A DNA stretch of 64,000 nucleotides, from positions 558,001-622,000 of the forward strand of contig JAEVHH010000006.1 of the NCBI GenBank assembly GCA_017607445.1, written 5' to 3'. Made by a program: the position numbers and the translations under genes. This document shows, piece after piece, positions 49,831-60,185 of the stretch; position 1 is the first letter of the stretch, and each line of letters opens with the position of its first letter. The DNA is from Histoplasma ohiense. Its lineage: Eukaryota > Ascomycota > Eurotiomycetes > Onygenales > Ajellomycetaceae. The notes beneath the pieces were generated by a model. It did no database searches. It saw nothing but the letters and a program-made list of their open reading frames with translations, and was not told where the DNA came from.

Positions 49831-51515
49831 TTCTAATTATAATGATGAAGATTTCTAGAGAAAATAATATATTCTTTTTATAAGTTACTATCCACACAGA
49901 AATGTGATGAGAAGAACAGAGATATATCAAAGAATTCAAGAAGAAAGAAAATCTACTTCTATATATTATAGAAAATTACATATCTCATAGCAACACTGTT
50001 TGCATTTTTGTGCTATTTATTGATATTGTGTGCTGCATGCACTCTGCAAGTTATATTATGACTGAATGCAGATGAGATGTTTCTTTGTTGCTATAGAGAT
50101 TATTTGCATATACAATCTCTCAGTTTAACATTCACACATGTTTTTTTTTTCTTTGTTCTTTCTCTCTTCTCTCTCTAACCCATCATAATTCTGCAGCAGT
50201 ATATTAACTATTAAAAGCAATATGAATATCTCAATGTTTTCTGTGAATGAATACTGATTGATTAATTGATTCTATCTAGCAAATTCATCATCACAAGTCT
50301 CTATTCTTTTCTCTCTGAAATCTATATGTCTATTCTCTGTACTCATCTTCTCTCACTCTCTGATTTCTCTTCTCTTGCTTCTCAATTTCTTCCCTCTTCT
50401 TCAATGAAAAAAATGGTCTGTGATAAGAGTATTTCTTGTCAGAGAGCAATGTCAACAACTGCTGCTTCTCATAAGACAGCATATAAGCAGCAAGTGATGG
50501 AGTGGAAAGCAGTCTGAGTTTATCATCACAAATGACATCTCAATGCTCACTGTGCTGTGTGGAAGATGCACAACCCCCACCCTCATATGAAAAAAGTGAA
50601 TAAGCAGAGTATGAAATTCAAAGTAATATTTTTTGATAACACTAGATACTGATATGAAAGTAGAAGCTATCTGTGAGATTCATTATTATCAGAAGTCTGA
50701 GAATCTCATTTTTCTCAAGACTGTATTTGCATGTCTTGTCTGAGAGATTGATGAAAGAAAGTATTACTTTCAGTGTTCTGTTTTTGATGCTCTTCAAATT
50801 GCTGTGGAGACAACATTGATCACACTTTTTGAGTGTATGATATCATGTGAAAACAGATGTAACAATATCTCACTAATCATTTTATAGATGATCTTAAGAT
50901 TATGATTCATTGTGAGTGAGTGATTCTCACTGTGAGAGATATTAGATTGATGATGAAGATTGCTGAAGAATTGAATAGTAATTTTTTTGACAATTATAGA
51001 TTGAAAAAATGAGTTTTATTTTATTTTTATTTTTTTTTTTTTCATTATTTTTTTTTTTGCTGAAGATTTTTGTTTTTTTTTTTTTATAATATTCTCAGTT
51101 GTTGTTTTTGTTTTTGTTTTTTAATTTTCAAAATATCTACAGACATATAATGATATTTCTGTTGTGATATCAAAAAGGTAACAATATTTGGTAACACTCA
51201 CATCATAATTAGCTACCATCCAGCATAAAGGTATATGTATTATGTAATTATAGGTAAGTCATGGTTTCATTTGATTCTGTTTTGTAAAATAAAATCAAAC
51301 AGAACTGTGATTCAGAAATCAAGATAAGAACAGTATTTGAAATCTAAATATTTCTCATAAACAATGAAATGAGATCAGAGCTATAATACAAACAGTGTAA
51401 AGTGACTGATTTGAAAAACAATATATGGAACCAGAATCAAAATATACAAGAATGGAACCAACACTAAAATTGATCATAATTCCATGCACAGTCACACAGC
51501 CAGTCTAATTCTTGA

Positions 51516-52038
51516 TGATAGAATCAACCACTGCTGCTGTGAATATCTTATCAAATGAGTAGAATATGATTGTCTGATCTGAGAATTCACATCTATCTTG
51601 AAAGACACTGCTGTTCTCAACATCTACAAGTTCTCATTTATCTTGATAGAGGGGGATAATGTGACAGATTAGCATCTGTTAATAATTAACTTACACAATC
51701 AACTTTTCTTCTGTATCTGCTTGTTTCTGACTGTTGTAATCTCATATAACTTTCAATGTTCTTCTGCTTCATGCTCTGTGTTTGTGTAGTTTCTAACAAT
51801 TCTTCTGTGTAGCTCTTTAACATTCTTTCACTCTGTGTTCTATACTTGTATAGTTTCTAACAATTCTTTCATATAGCTTCTAATATTTTTTCACTCTGTG
51901 TTCTGTGCTTATGTAGTCTCTAATGATTCTTTCATATAGCTCTCAATGATTCTCTCACTTTATGCTCTGTGTTTATATAGTTTCTAACAATTCTTATACA
52001 TATCTCTTAATATTCTTTCACTTCACACTCCACTGTGA
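51516..52038 (+). mobile_element. Gyp1-B, segment 3 (chromodomain end, polypurine tract, 3' LTR first 379 bp)
   Basis: The chromodomain finishes, the tract GATAGAGGGGGATAA follows, and the LTR starts TGTGAC at 51660. The LTR is cut at 52038 by Gyp3 and resumes at 60025. GTGA at 52035-52038 is one copy of the Gyp3 TSD. Confidence 0.9.
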
Positions 52039-52184
52039 TGTAGTTCAAAGGTTGCTTGAGCTGTTCAAAGCTTCTAAGCTTTGCAGCTCTTCTTATACGA
52101 ATTAACTAGTGCGGTAGCGTACGCCATCCTTGATAATAGGGGGTGGCGTACGCCACGGAAGAATAATAAGCCGAAATTACCACA
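52039..52184 (-). repeat. Gyp3 3' LTR (146 bp)
   Basis: TGTAGTTC...TTACCACA on the plus strand; no difference from 59875-60020. It contains GCGTACGCC twice. Confidence 0.95.
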
Positions 52185-52199
52185 TCCTCCCCTACCAAA
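52185..52199 (-). promoter_or_regulatory. Gyp3 polypurine tract
   Basis: The minus strand reads TTTGGTAGGGGAGGA directly before the 3' LTR, a purine run suited to plus-strand priming. Confidence 0.75.
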
Positions 52200-52470
52200 T
52201 CCGTCTACGCCCTCGTGACGGAAATAGTGTTATGCCGTGCGCGCCCGCTTTTGCGATGCGCTATTCCGCAATAGGTAAGGTGCTCGCTTCGCGCGCACAA
52301 GAGTCCCTATCACAACAACGCCGGCCCATCACTAACAACGCCACGTTCACAACCTTCCCCTCCCATTCGTTCTCTCGTACCCCTTCCATTCGACCTCCCC
52401 TGCCTTGCTCCAATCGTCCTACGCACCTATCCCCTCCTATCGAACGTCTAGCCCTTCCCTATCCTGCGAT

Positions 52471-54030
52471 ATGGCCCCTGGTCGCCGCGTCTCCCGCCGT
52501 TCTGGTCGCGTCGTGCGATCTATTGGTAAGTTCTCGTCGACCAAACCTTGTCGAAAGCTAATCTGGCTGCGAATCGACGGCTTTCGCGGTTGCTAACTGT
52601 TGTTAGCTTCTACCCCTCGTCGCCAGAGCGCACGTCTTGCTCGTGATCGTCCCATCTCCCCTTCCGATGCCCCTCCTGCGCGCGACCTCGCTCCTGTTGA
52701 GGAGATCGCCTCCGCCGATGTTGTGGGGGCAGAGCGCGACGATGACAACGCCAGCGAAGCAGTTGGCGAGGGCGTAGGCAGCGGTGGTAGCGTTCGTGAA
52801 GATGCTGAGATGGCGGATGCCCCTGTGTTGTCCCCTGCCGCTGCCTCCCCTGCTCCCACTGATTCCCCCTCTCTCGCCCCCGCCAATCCCCCCCTTTCCT
52901 CCCACGCTGGTTCCTCCCTCTCGCCCGATCTCCAAGAGGCCCTGCGCATCTTCCGCGGCCCTCCCCTCTATCCTCCACGCCCCCCTCCCGCTCCCACTGC
53001 CTCCGCCAAAACGCGATTTCACACGCAAGTACTGTACGACACAACCCGATTCGCCAGTTATTCGTCTGTCGCGCCCCTTGCTTGGAGCAAGTACGAGACT
53101 TTTAGCAATCTTACGCACCCCCTGGATTCTGCTGTCGTTCGTACCGATTGTGCCGAGCGTATGTTATACCCCTCCTTGTCTCTTTCCTACGATTTTTATT
53201 CTAACTTTCGTAGGCGAAATTGTACAGGGTCTCCGCGTCGTTGAGGTTATGGCAGACGAAGACCCCCGCGCCATGTTCGCTTACGCCAACTTCTGCATCG
53301 CCCCCCTGTCTTCGCGCGCTTCCAGCTTATCAGACGAGTGCCTTCGTCCCCTTTGTTGGCGAATGACTTCCGACTTGGTCATTCGTAGGAAGGAGATACG
53401 TGTCCAAGGTAGTCCGAACGGCGACGTGGCGCTTTTTTATACCCGCGGTGAGTATACGCCTGTTCCTTGTGCTGGTTGTGCGAGGGGCAAAGGGCCATTC
53501 CAATTTTGCGTTCTGCCTCCTGCGCGTGACCGTCCTGTCGGCCGTCCCCGCCCCTGTTGCAACTGCCTTTGGAGCTCCAAGGGGAGTTCCTGTTCCTTCG
53601 GTAAGCGTACGCTTCTTTCTTTTCATTGTGGTGGGTGGCTGTTAATGCTTCTACAGTTACTTCTGACGCCACCCCGCGTACGCCTATCCCTGCTCCCCCC
53701 TCGGGTCCTTTCGCCACTCGTCCACCCTCCTCCGCTCCCAATTCCGCTCCTCCCCTTCCTTCGACTCCCGTTGGGCGAGCGTCCGCCACCCGTCCCCGTA
53801 GAAATTCGGGCGCCCGCTCAACTGCTTTGCCCGCTCCCTCCTCGCCCTCCCCCCTTCTGGCCGGTTTTTCTCCGCGTACGCGTGCCCATCGTTTTGTTGG
53901 CCTCCCTGCGAATCTCCCCATTGGAGATATCGAATCTGTGCGCCAGGCCCTGCGCGAGGCGGAGGCGTGCACTGCACTCCTACGCGCGCGCCTTGAGATC
54001 CTGGAGTCCTTGGCGCAGGCCGAGTTTTAG
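52471..54030 (+). CDS. Gyp3 antisense cargo gene, 455-aa Cys-motif (DUF3716-like) protein
   Basis: Four exons: 52471-52525, 52607-53158, 53214-53600, 53657-54030, together 456 codons with TAG stop. Introns of 81, 55 and 56 bp start GTAAGT, GTATGT, GTAAGC and end in AG; the first has GCTAAC and the second CTAAC near the 3' end. All exons join in frame without an internal stop. The N-terminus is short and Arg-rich (GRRVSRRSGR), followed by a long Pro/Ala/Ser-rich region. A central conserved-looking block ends in PCAGCARGKGPFQFC and CCNCLWSSKGSSCSF, two C-x2-C units that resemble the fungal DUF3716 domain. The C-terminus has a short helical stretch (SVRQALREAEACTALLRA). Convergent with pol, 310 bp apart. 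Being antisense, its introns would survive retrotransposition. Function unknown; the domain name is from memory of the motif. Confidence 0.7.
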
Positions 54031-54340
54031 TTTCCTTTTTGTTGCGTACGGACGTTTCTGGGGGTTGTTGGTTTGGGCGTTTTCGTTGGCGTACGCCTTT
54101 TCTTTTGTTTTTGCGACGTCCATGTATTTTTTAGGAGTCGGGCGAAGCCCCTTGCGGCGGCCATTAGGGCTGCGCGCGAATAGATCTTTTTCCTGGTTTT
54201 CTCTTTTTCCTTCCTTTCCTAGTCGTTAATCTTACGCGACCTTTTACCGGTTCTACGCTTGACGACTAGGTGCGGCAGATCCCATGTTTTCCAATGAGAG
54301 CCTTCTGCCTCCGCGTATTATACTGTCCCCCTTCGCAAGC
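54031..54340. other. Gyp3 interval between two convergent genes
   Basis: 310 bp separating the stop of the antisense gene from the pol stop. It must hold both 3' ends. No convincing hairpin or coding frame seen. Confidence 0.5.
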
Positions 54341-57300
54341 TCAGACAACTACAGCGAATGGCCCATCGAAACTAACCTCGCCCGACCTCTGAGCGTCCTC
54401 AGATGCCGAAATAGCTTGGTCCAACGCGTCCGCTGACGTTTCTGACAGTTCATCCTCTGAGGTCTCCGCGATTGAGCTAGCGTAGACAGTCGAATCCTCT
54501 TCTGGATCCCTTTGTTTCTTGCGACCCGATCCACGTGCTGATCGGCCGCCTCGAGTTCGCCCCTGACCGCGTTGCGCCCGCTGTCTACGTCGCAATATCG
54601 TACGGCCAGCAACAGTCTCGTCACTTATCGGGGCGTGCCGTATGCCCGCCTTTTCCATTTCCTCCCATTCTTTTTTAGTTATTGTCGAGAGGTCCGAGTA
54701 AGTGATACCATCTGGTTCGTAAGCGTCGATGATTTCTCTAACTTCTCTGGGCTTTTCTATCGTAAGCCCTCTTTTCTTCAACGCTGATGATAGTGCTGCA
54801 GATGACCACAGCCCATTGGGATCCTCCGCCTTCGCCTCTACAAGGCGAGAGCCATTTATAAGATTGCGTAGGACCCGTCCCCCTGGTTCTTCCAAAGCGT
54901 ACGTTCCAAGGGGGGTGTGATTTGAGGATTTTGTACGGCCCAAACCACCTTGGTTGGAACTTCTCAGGTCCTTCATTTCGTACGAGGACCCAAGTGCCCA
55001 CAGCGAGGCTCGTTTCTTTCACTAGTGAGTCTCGTATTCTTTTCGATTGTATGGCGCGGTTGAGCAGTAATTCGTTTGCTTTTGCTCGGGCGTGGCTAAC
55101 TTCCCTCACTCTTGATTCCACGTCCGCAACCGCTACCTCCTCCCCTACCTGCTCCTGCGTATCCCCCGGGATACGCGGATGCACCCCATAGAGCAGGTAG
55201 AACGGCGAGCGCTTTGAGACTGCATGCTGGCGAACTCGCGTTGCGAATAATGCCTGTCCCAGATATTCGTCCCATAACCTCGTGGGCTTCCCCACTAGGT
55301 ATTTCGTCAGCATGCTGCCTAGTATTCCGTTTAAGCGTTCGACTTTTCCATTTGTACGAGGGTGATAGGGTGTTGTCGTGCGATGCTTCGTCTGCAACTG
55401 TTTGACGAAGTGCCTCACGGCTCCTCCTACGAGGTTTGCACCGTTATCTGTCAATATCTCACGGGGCATACCATAATTGATGTAGATATCATCGTGTAGG
55501 AATTTAGCAATGATCTCCTCCGTCGCCTCTGGCACCGCTCGCGCGATTGGCCACCCCGTGGCGTAATCGATTGCTGTTATTATCCAGCGGTTCCCATTTG
55601 GCGTTCGTGGCAATACCCCCTATGAGATCTATCCCCCAACGTTCAAACGGTTTAATCGTACCTTCTACCTGATGTTGTGCCCTCTCACGCTCCAATCCTT
55701 GCCTTGCGCCCTTTGAGACTTGGCAGTTCGGGCACTCCTGCGCGTATGCTTGGATATCTTCTTCCATGCTTGGCCAGTACGCTCGACCTTCCAGAACACC
55801 CATAAGTCCTGGGCTCCCCAAGTGGCCGAACTCCTTGTGCATACGACTTACCAGGTCCCGTCGAAACTGGGGCTCAAGATACGGTGCCTCCGCGTAACCG
55901 AGGTCACGGTAAAGCACAACATCCTCCTCTAACTTCGCAAGCTTGAATTTTGGAAGCATCTCTTCTATTACCTTCGCCAGGCGTTTATCGGCCGATACGC
56001 TCCCATCCTTCAAGCGGGCGATCATGGCTTCCAACCACTCTGCCTCATCACAACCCCTCAGTGCCGTTAGTGTGAATTCTCCCTGTGCCGCGTTCGCTGG
56101 ACCTTCTCCCATGAAGTCAGGTCTACGACTTATGGCATCTGGCACGATAGCGTCCGCCCCCTTTCTGTATTTGATTTGAAGGTCGTACGCCTGGAACTCT
56201 GATATCCATCGTGCTAGCCGCTTGGAGGGTTTGGTTGTCGTTTGCAAATAAATGAGGCTTTCGTGGTCGGTGATCACCGTTGTCGTATGCCCATTGTCGA
56301 TATATCGATCCCACAGGCCTAGTGCGTGTTTGATCGCTAGAAGTTCCTTCTCATGCACAGGATAGTTAAGCTCTGCGCCCGACAGCTTTCGGCCATCATA
56401 CGCTACTGGGTGTAATTTATCATCCTCCCCCACTTGCAAGAGGGAGCACCCAATGGCCCATTCTGATGCGTCGGTTTCAATTGTGAAGGGCTTCGTACGA
56501 TCCGGTTGAACAAGCACTGGAGATGTTGTCATACGTTCCCTAAGCTCAAGAAAGGCCTCTTCGCAGGAGGCGTTCCAGATGATCGAACGAAATTTCTTTT
56601 TGCGAAGCTCAGCGTCTGTCTCTTTAAGAAGATCTGACAACGGAGCAGCGATTCGTGCGAAATCCTTTACAAACCTCCTGTAATAGGATGCCAGTCCTAA
56701 AAATTGGCGTACGTGGTGTACGTTCCTAGGCCTTGGCCATTTCGCGATAACTTCTAGTTTTTCGGGGATTGGGCGTATGCGGCCCCCTCCCACGAGATGT
56801 CCCACGAACTCCAACTCCTTCGTACCAAACACACATTTCGATGGTTTGGCGTAGAGCTTGTGCTCTGCCAGAGTTGTGAGCACCTGGTCAACATGTTGCA
56901 GGTGCTCTTCGTACGAGTTCGAAAAGATTAAGATATCGTCAAGGTATACGAGGCACGATCGGCCGTTCTGTTTTGCAAGGATCGTATTCATTATCGTCTG
57001 AAAGGTTGCAGGGGCATTTGTAAGCCCCATAGGCATCGCAAGAAATTCAAACTTTCCCCATTGCGTGTTAAACGCTGTTTTGGGCACTGATAGTTCGCCT
57101 ACGCGAATCTGCCAGTATCCTGCGAGTAGGTCAATCTTCGTCAAGTATCGGGCATTTCCTACCGTATCTAGTTGTTGTTGGATTCGCGGTAGCGGATATC
57201 CATTCTTTACGGTGAGCTTATTGAGCGCCCGATAGTCGATGCACATACGCCATTCTCCATTTGGCTTCTTAGCGAATAGGACTGGGAAGCCCCACGCGCT

Positions 57301-58229
57301 GGAGGATGGTCGTATGAGACCCCTCTTCAACAACTCCTCTATCTGCCGCTGTAATTCCTCGAGATGCGTTTGTGATAGGGGGTACGCGTTGCGATTTATT
57401 GGCTTCGCATCCCCCGTATCGATCTCGTGGACGAATTCTCTTTCGGGAGGCAGAGAAGGCGGGAGGTCCATTCGGAAGACCTCCTTATGCTTTTCAAGCA
57501 GTGCCTTCATACGCGTTTCGTTTTTCGAATCTTTCGCGGGCGGCGGTCCTTTTGCCTCAGGTTCTCTTATGATGTATAGGATGCTCTGGGTCGAAGGTTT
57601 ACGCAGCGCTCGCTTCGCTTGGTGTTGGGTGATGAGGTTCAAGCCTTCCGTCCCTGGCGCGCGGAACCTGCGCCTCATATCCATGGGTAAGATCGTATGA
57701 ATTTGGTTCTTACGATCTGTCAACTGCATGTGACATGTACGCCAATGGATTCGGGGATCATACTTCTGAAACCAATCAAGCCCCAAGATCAGGTCGTATT
57801 CTACGTCCGGGAGCACGCGCGCCCAGATGCAGCAAGACCATCCCTCGAAGTGCAAGGGCACCTTTACCCTCGCGGGCGAGATAAGGTAACGATTGTTCGG
57901 AAGCTTTACTCGTTTAGGTTCCTCCACCCGTCGTACGCCAGGCAATCGTTTTAGCATATGATCACCAATGTACTTCGTCGAAGCGCCCGTGTCCAATAAC
58001 ACCTTCGCTGCCACTTCTCTTTTCCGTCCCAGATATCCTCTATACATCAGTGTATTCAGTCCTACGGCGTTCAGATGTTCGTCCGCTTCCTCTCCTGCAC
58101 TCACCCCCTCATCTCCCTCCTGTTTAGCCCTCGTAGGATCCAGAGGGTCATCTAACGCAGGCAACTCATCTACTTCGGAGGCCTTTAGTAGTCGATCAGC
58201 GAGCGCCTCTGGTCCTGCTGATCCCCCTA
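54341..58229 (-). pseudogene. Gyp3 pol: protease, RT, RNase H, integrase (two 1-base shifts)
   Basis: Expressed by -1 shift from gag. The frame opens at the slippery site. Protease KVLLDTGASTKYIG (DTG). RT with WGFPVLFAKKPNGEWRMCID, LTKIDLLAGYWQI and VYLDDILIFSN (YLDD). RNase H with TIETDASEW, EKELLAI, ITDHESL and PDAISRRPD. Integrase zinc site HKEFGH...CPNC and core D/D/E in AIDYATGWP, LTDNGANLV and NGKVERLNG. The frame is lost twice by one extra base: in C5 at 55616-55620, just before the integrase core, and in G6 at 54910-54915, in the integrase C-terminus. Past these, the same protein continues to 54341 with LGTYALEEPGG and a basic tail (RTRGGRSARGSGRKK). No chromodomain seen. Otherwise intact. 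Confidence 0.85.
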
Positions 58230-58236
58230 GTTTTTT
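58194..58236 (-). promoter_or_regulatory. Gyp3 -1 ribosomal frameshift site with potential pseudoknot
   Basis: The heptamer A AAA AAC (58230-58236) lies in the correct gag phase directly before the gag stop TAG (58227-58229). After a 6-nt spacer, GATCAGC (58217-58223) can pair with GCTGATC (58194-58200), a 7-bp stem. In its loop GAGGC (58205-58209) can pair with GCCTC downstream (58178-58182), making an H-type pseudoknot. The -1 frame is open into pol. Confidence 0.8.
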
Positions 58237-59504
58237 GACTCCTTCTCTTGGGGGCGATTACGGCAATCCCTTGCGTTATGATTCTGTCGGCCGCAGTGAA
58301 AGCACGCTCTGTGTTCGCGACACCAGGCTACCCACCCTGGCGAATTCTTCTTGGGGGGGTTCGGGGCTCTCGCGATAGCATTGAGGTCGATATCCATCGC
58401 GTCCGGGTGTCTTGGTGGTGGAGCGGTGGGCGTAGGCGTGGGTCTCCTTGCATTCGTCTGCGCCCCCGCCGCTTGCTTTCGCAGCTTGCTCGCTTGTTCC
58501 CTCGAGAGTAGTGTTTCGTACGTTTCCTCCACCGTCTGTGGCTGTGGGTTAAGACACTTCCATTCGGCGTATAGGTCGGTATCTAAGCCGTGTACGAAGG
58601 TTTGTAGACAGAAAGGTGTCGGGAGCTCTTGATTCATCGCAAGATAACGCAAGCTGAAATGGATGTAGTACGATGCGAGGTCTCCTTCTTGCTTGCATTC
58701 TACGAAGCGTTCGTAACGTTTGTCTTTGGCGTCTAGTTCCTCGAAGTTATGCAGGATCCATCTTGCGAAATCGTCCCACTTCCGTGGTAACCCATGCTTG
58801 TCAGGCGCTTCCGCGTTCAACTTCTCAGCTGTCATCCAAAGGGACCTAGCTTTTCCCTTGAGGATAGATGCTGCGCGCAAGACCTGCTGTAATTCGGTGG
58901 GTTGCCGTCCTGTGAGCTCGCGCTCCATGCGATAGTGTGAACGCATCTGACCCAACCAGTTGAGAGCGGCGTCGTTCTTACGCTCACCATCAAAGCGTGG
59001 CGGGTTAGGTAGGTCGCCTGGCTTGATATATTCCGTGATGGTTGGCGTATTCTCAGGGAACGCCGTTCGTGCTGCGTACGCTGGGTCAGGGTCGTTAGAT
59101 GGGGTGTTGATGTTCGGAGAGTTGGTTAAGCTACGCGGTGGGATCTCGAGCGTTGCTGGACGTTCGGTCTCGAGACGTACGCGCTCCAGTTCTCGGCGCA
59201 GGTCAGCCACCTGAGCGTCTCGCTCGTTTCTGACATTTGCGAGGCTATCTGCAAAGCTCACAGCATCCGCTGCTCGTTGCTGGGCGGCTTCCGCACGCTG
59301 ACGTTCCTTCTGCGCCTCGAGCTCTGTTTGGTAAAGATTACGCATTGCCAATATCTCTTCCAACAAGGTGTTGCGGACGAGAAGCTTGTCGTTCTCGGGT
59401 GCGAGAGCTGCCGCTCTACGTACTGCTTCTCGTAGGCCTTCGGGAACCAGTTGCATTTCATTCGGTTCGGGTACAAGGGATGGGTGTTGGTTGAAGGTGT
59501 CCAT
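58227..59504 (-). CDS. gag: Gyp3 Gag (425 aa)
   Basis: Intact frame from ATG at 59504 to TAG. Residues about 50-115 are a Glu/Arg/Ala-rich coiled coil. The middle part contains a retrotransposon Gag-like region (LNWLGQMRSHY, ARSLWMTAEKL, FEELDAKDKRYERF, YIHFSLRYLA). The C-terminus has a CCHC zinc knuckle CFHCGRQNHNARDC that would bind element RNA. It assembles the cytoplasmic particle. The stop is embedded in a -1 frameshift signal leading to pol, so Gag is made in excess over Gag-Pol. No stop or frameshift; codon use is GC-rich and normal, unlike the other elements here. Confidence 0.9.
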   Translation of the reverse strand: MDTFNQHPSLVPEPNEMQLVPEGLREAVRRAAALAPENDKLLVRNTLLEEILAMRNLYQTELEAQKERQRAEAAQQRAADAVSFADSLANVRNERDAQVADLRRELERVRLETERPATLEIPPRSLTNSPNINTPSNDPDPAYAARTAFPENTPTITEYIKPGDLPNPPRFDGERKNDAALNWLGQMRSHYRMERELTGRQPTELQQVLRAASILKGKARSLWMTAEKLNAEAPDKHGLPRKWDDFARWILHNFEELDAKDKRYERFVECKQEGDLASYYIHFSLRYLAMNQELPTPFCLQTFVHGLDTDLYAEWKCLNPQPQTVEETYETLLSREQASKLRKQAAGAQTNARRPTPTPTAPPPRHPDAMDIDLNAIARAPNPPKKNSPGWVAWCREHRACFHCGRQNHNARDCRNRPQEKESKN

Positions 59505-59874
59505 GATGGTTATCGTCGGTCGTACGCTTTTCTCTATGTCTTAAGAATATCGTTTGTAGTTGATTTCTTGTTGGTATCTTCTTGGTCGTACGACTGACTG
59601 ACTCCTTCTTAAGCTTGCGAGTAGGGTGGTCCTTTGAACCGTTGTCCACCTCTACACCGCCTTCCTACGCCCTCGGCTCGCCTCACGTATGGCGGTGAGT
59701 CGTCTGCTACCAATTTTGCAATCGGAAGCGTTCCGACTTCACCGCTCATTCGTACGATCGAACTCTAGAGCGTAGAGATGACCACGCTGGCATGATAACT
59801 ACGACTCGCGTCGTAGGCGGAATTATCACGCCCCCAGGAGCGTATGCTCCCTTCGGTTTAGACATGCTACCAGA
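59505..59874 (-). promoter_or_regulatory. Gyp3 5' leader with primer-binding site
   Basis: Two bases inside the LTR, the minus strand reads TGGTAGC (59866-59872), which would pair with a tRNA 3' end GCUACCA as in initiator Met tRNA; the match does not clearly extend further. A small hairpin GGAGC/GCTCC lies about 20 nt on. The rest is untranslated leader with no ORF I would call. Confidence 0.55.
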
Positions 59875-60020
59875 TGTAGTTCAAAGGTTGCTTGAGCTGT
59901 TCAAAGCTTCTAAGCTTTGCAGCTCTTCTTATACGAATTAACTAGTGCGGTAGCGTACGCCATCCTTGATAATAGGGGGTGGCGTACGCCACGGAAGAAT
60001 AATAAGCCGAAATTACCACA
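59875..60020 (-). repeat. Gyp3 5' LTR (146 bp)
   Basis: Identical to 52039-52184. On the minus strand it runs from TGTGGTAATTTCGG to GAACTACA. Confidence 0.95.
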
Positions 60021-60024
60021 GTGA

Positions 60025-60180
60025 AGTGGCTTCTGATATTCTTTCACTCTGAACTTTTCTCTATAAGAACTCTCTTTGTACAATCTTTTTCTTCTGATTT
60101 CTTTTCTCTTTCTTTTTTTAATCAATTTGTAATCTGTATTAGAATAGTGCTAGATTGTTAATCGAAGTACACTCATTACA
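60025..60180 (+). repeat. Gyp1-B 3' LTR, last 156 bp
   Basis: Completes the LTR cut at 52038 (379 + 156 = 535 bp). It ends ATTACA, followed by TSD AACAA at 60181-60185. Confidence 0.9.
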
Positions 60181-60185
60181 AACAA

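Larger units (their letters stand above)
45618..51507 (-). mobile_element. hAT-C DNA transposon, uninterrupted (5,890 bp)
   Basis: Ends TAGGCTGGCC (45618) and, reversed, TAGACTGGCTGTG (51507). 8-bp TSD ATTCTTGA. It is the only uninterrupted hAT copy and the best reference for family length. It inserted in the Gyp1-B chromodomain. The left subterminal region repeats TTTGG four times. An AT microsatellite is at about 48735-48757. Confidence 0.95.
1..52038. other. CpG/CpC-depleted, hypermutated transposon nest
   Basis: Seen: almost no CG dinucleotide for long stretches, few GG or CC, abundant CA, TG, CT and AG, and transposon reading frames broken mostly by TGA. The same composition resumes at 60025 and fades out between about 60990 and 61260. 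Family knowledge: fungal repeats are often mutated by C-to-T processes such as RIP. Inference: the block went through such a process with CpG and CpC as preferred contexts. Residual CpGs cluster in a few places: 41388-41530, some LTR ends, the hAT termini and the Gyp1-A leader near 22870-22930. Confidence 0.85.
52039..60020 (-). mobile_element. Gyp3, recent GC-rich Ty3/gypsy element (7,982 bp)
   Basis: Identical 146-bp LTRs at both ends and a 4-bp TSD GTGA (52035-52038 and 60021-60024). Undisturbed target sequence ACTGTGAAGTGGCTTC is seen in other Gyp1 LTRs, for example near 32592. Minus-strand gag and pol; plus-strand spliced cargo gene. Composition is GC- and CpG-rich, unlike everything around it, so it entered after the mutation of its host LTR or escaped that process. 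Confidence 0.95.

Noticed and set aside
37416..54030. Gyp2 and Gyp3 antisense genes as one protein family
   Set aside because: Both have C-x2-C units, but I see no alignable similarity beyond these; shared position is noted, homology is not claimed.
52784..54229. Long plus-strand frame of 481 codons and several minus-strand frames over 52.6-54 kb
   Set aside because: They are alternative frames of the spliced antisense gene in GC-rich DNA, with Pro-rich low-complexity content and no domain. The spliced model explains the Cys motifs and splice signals.
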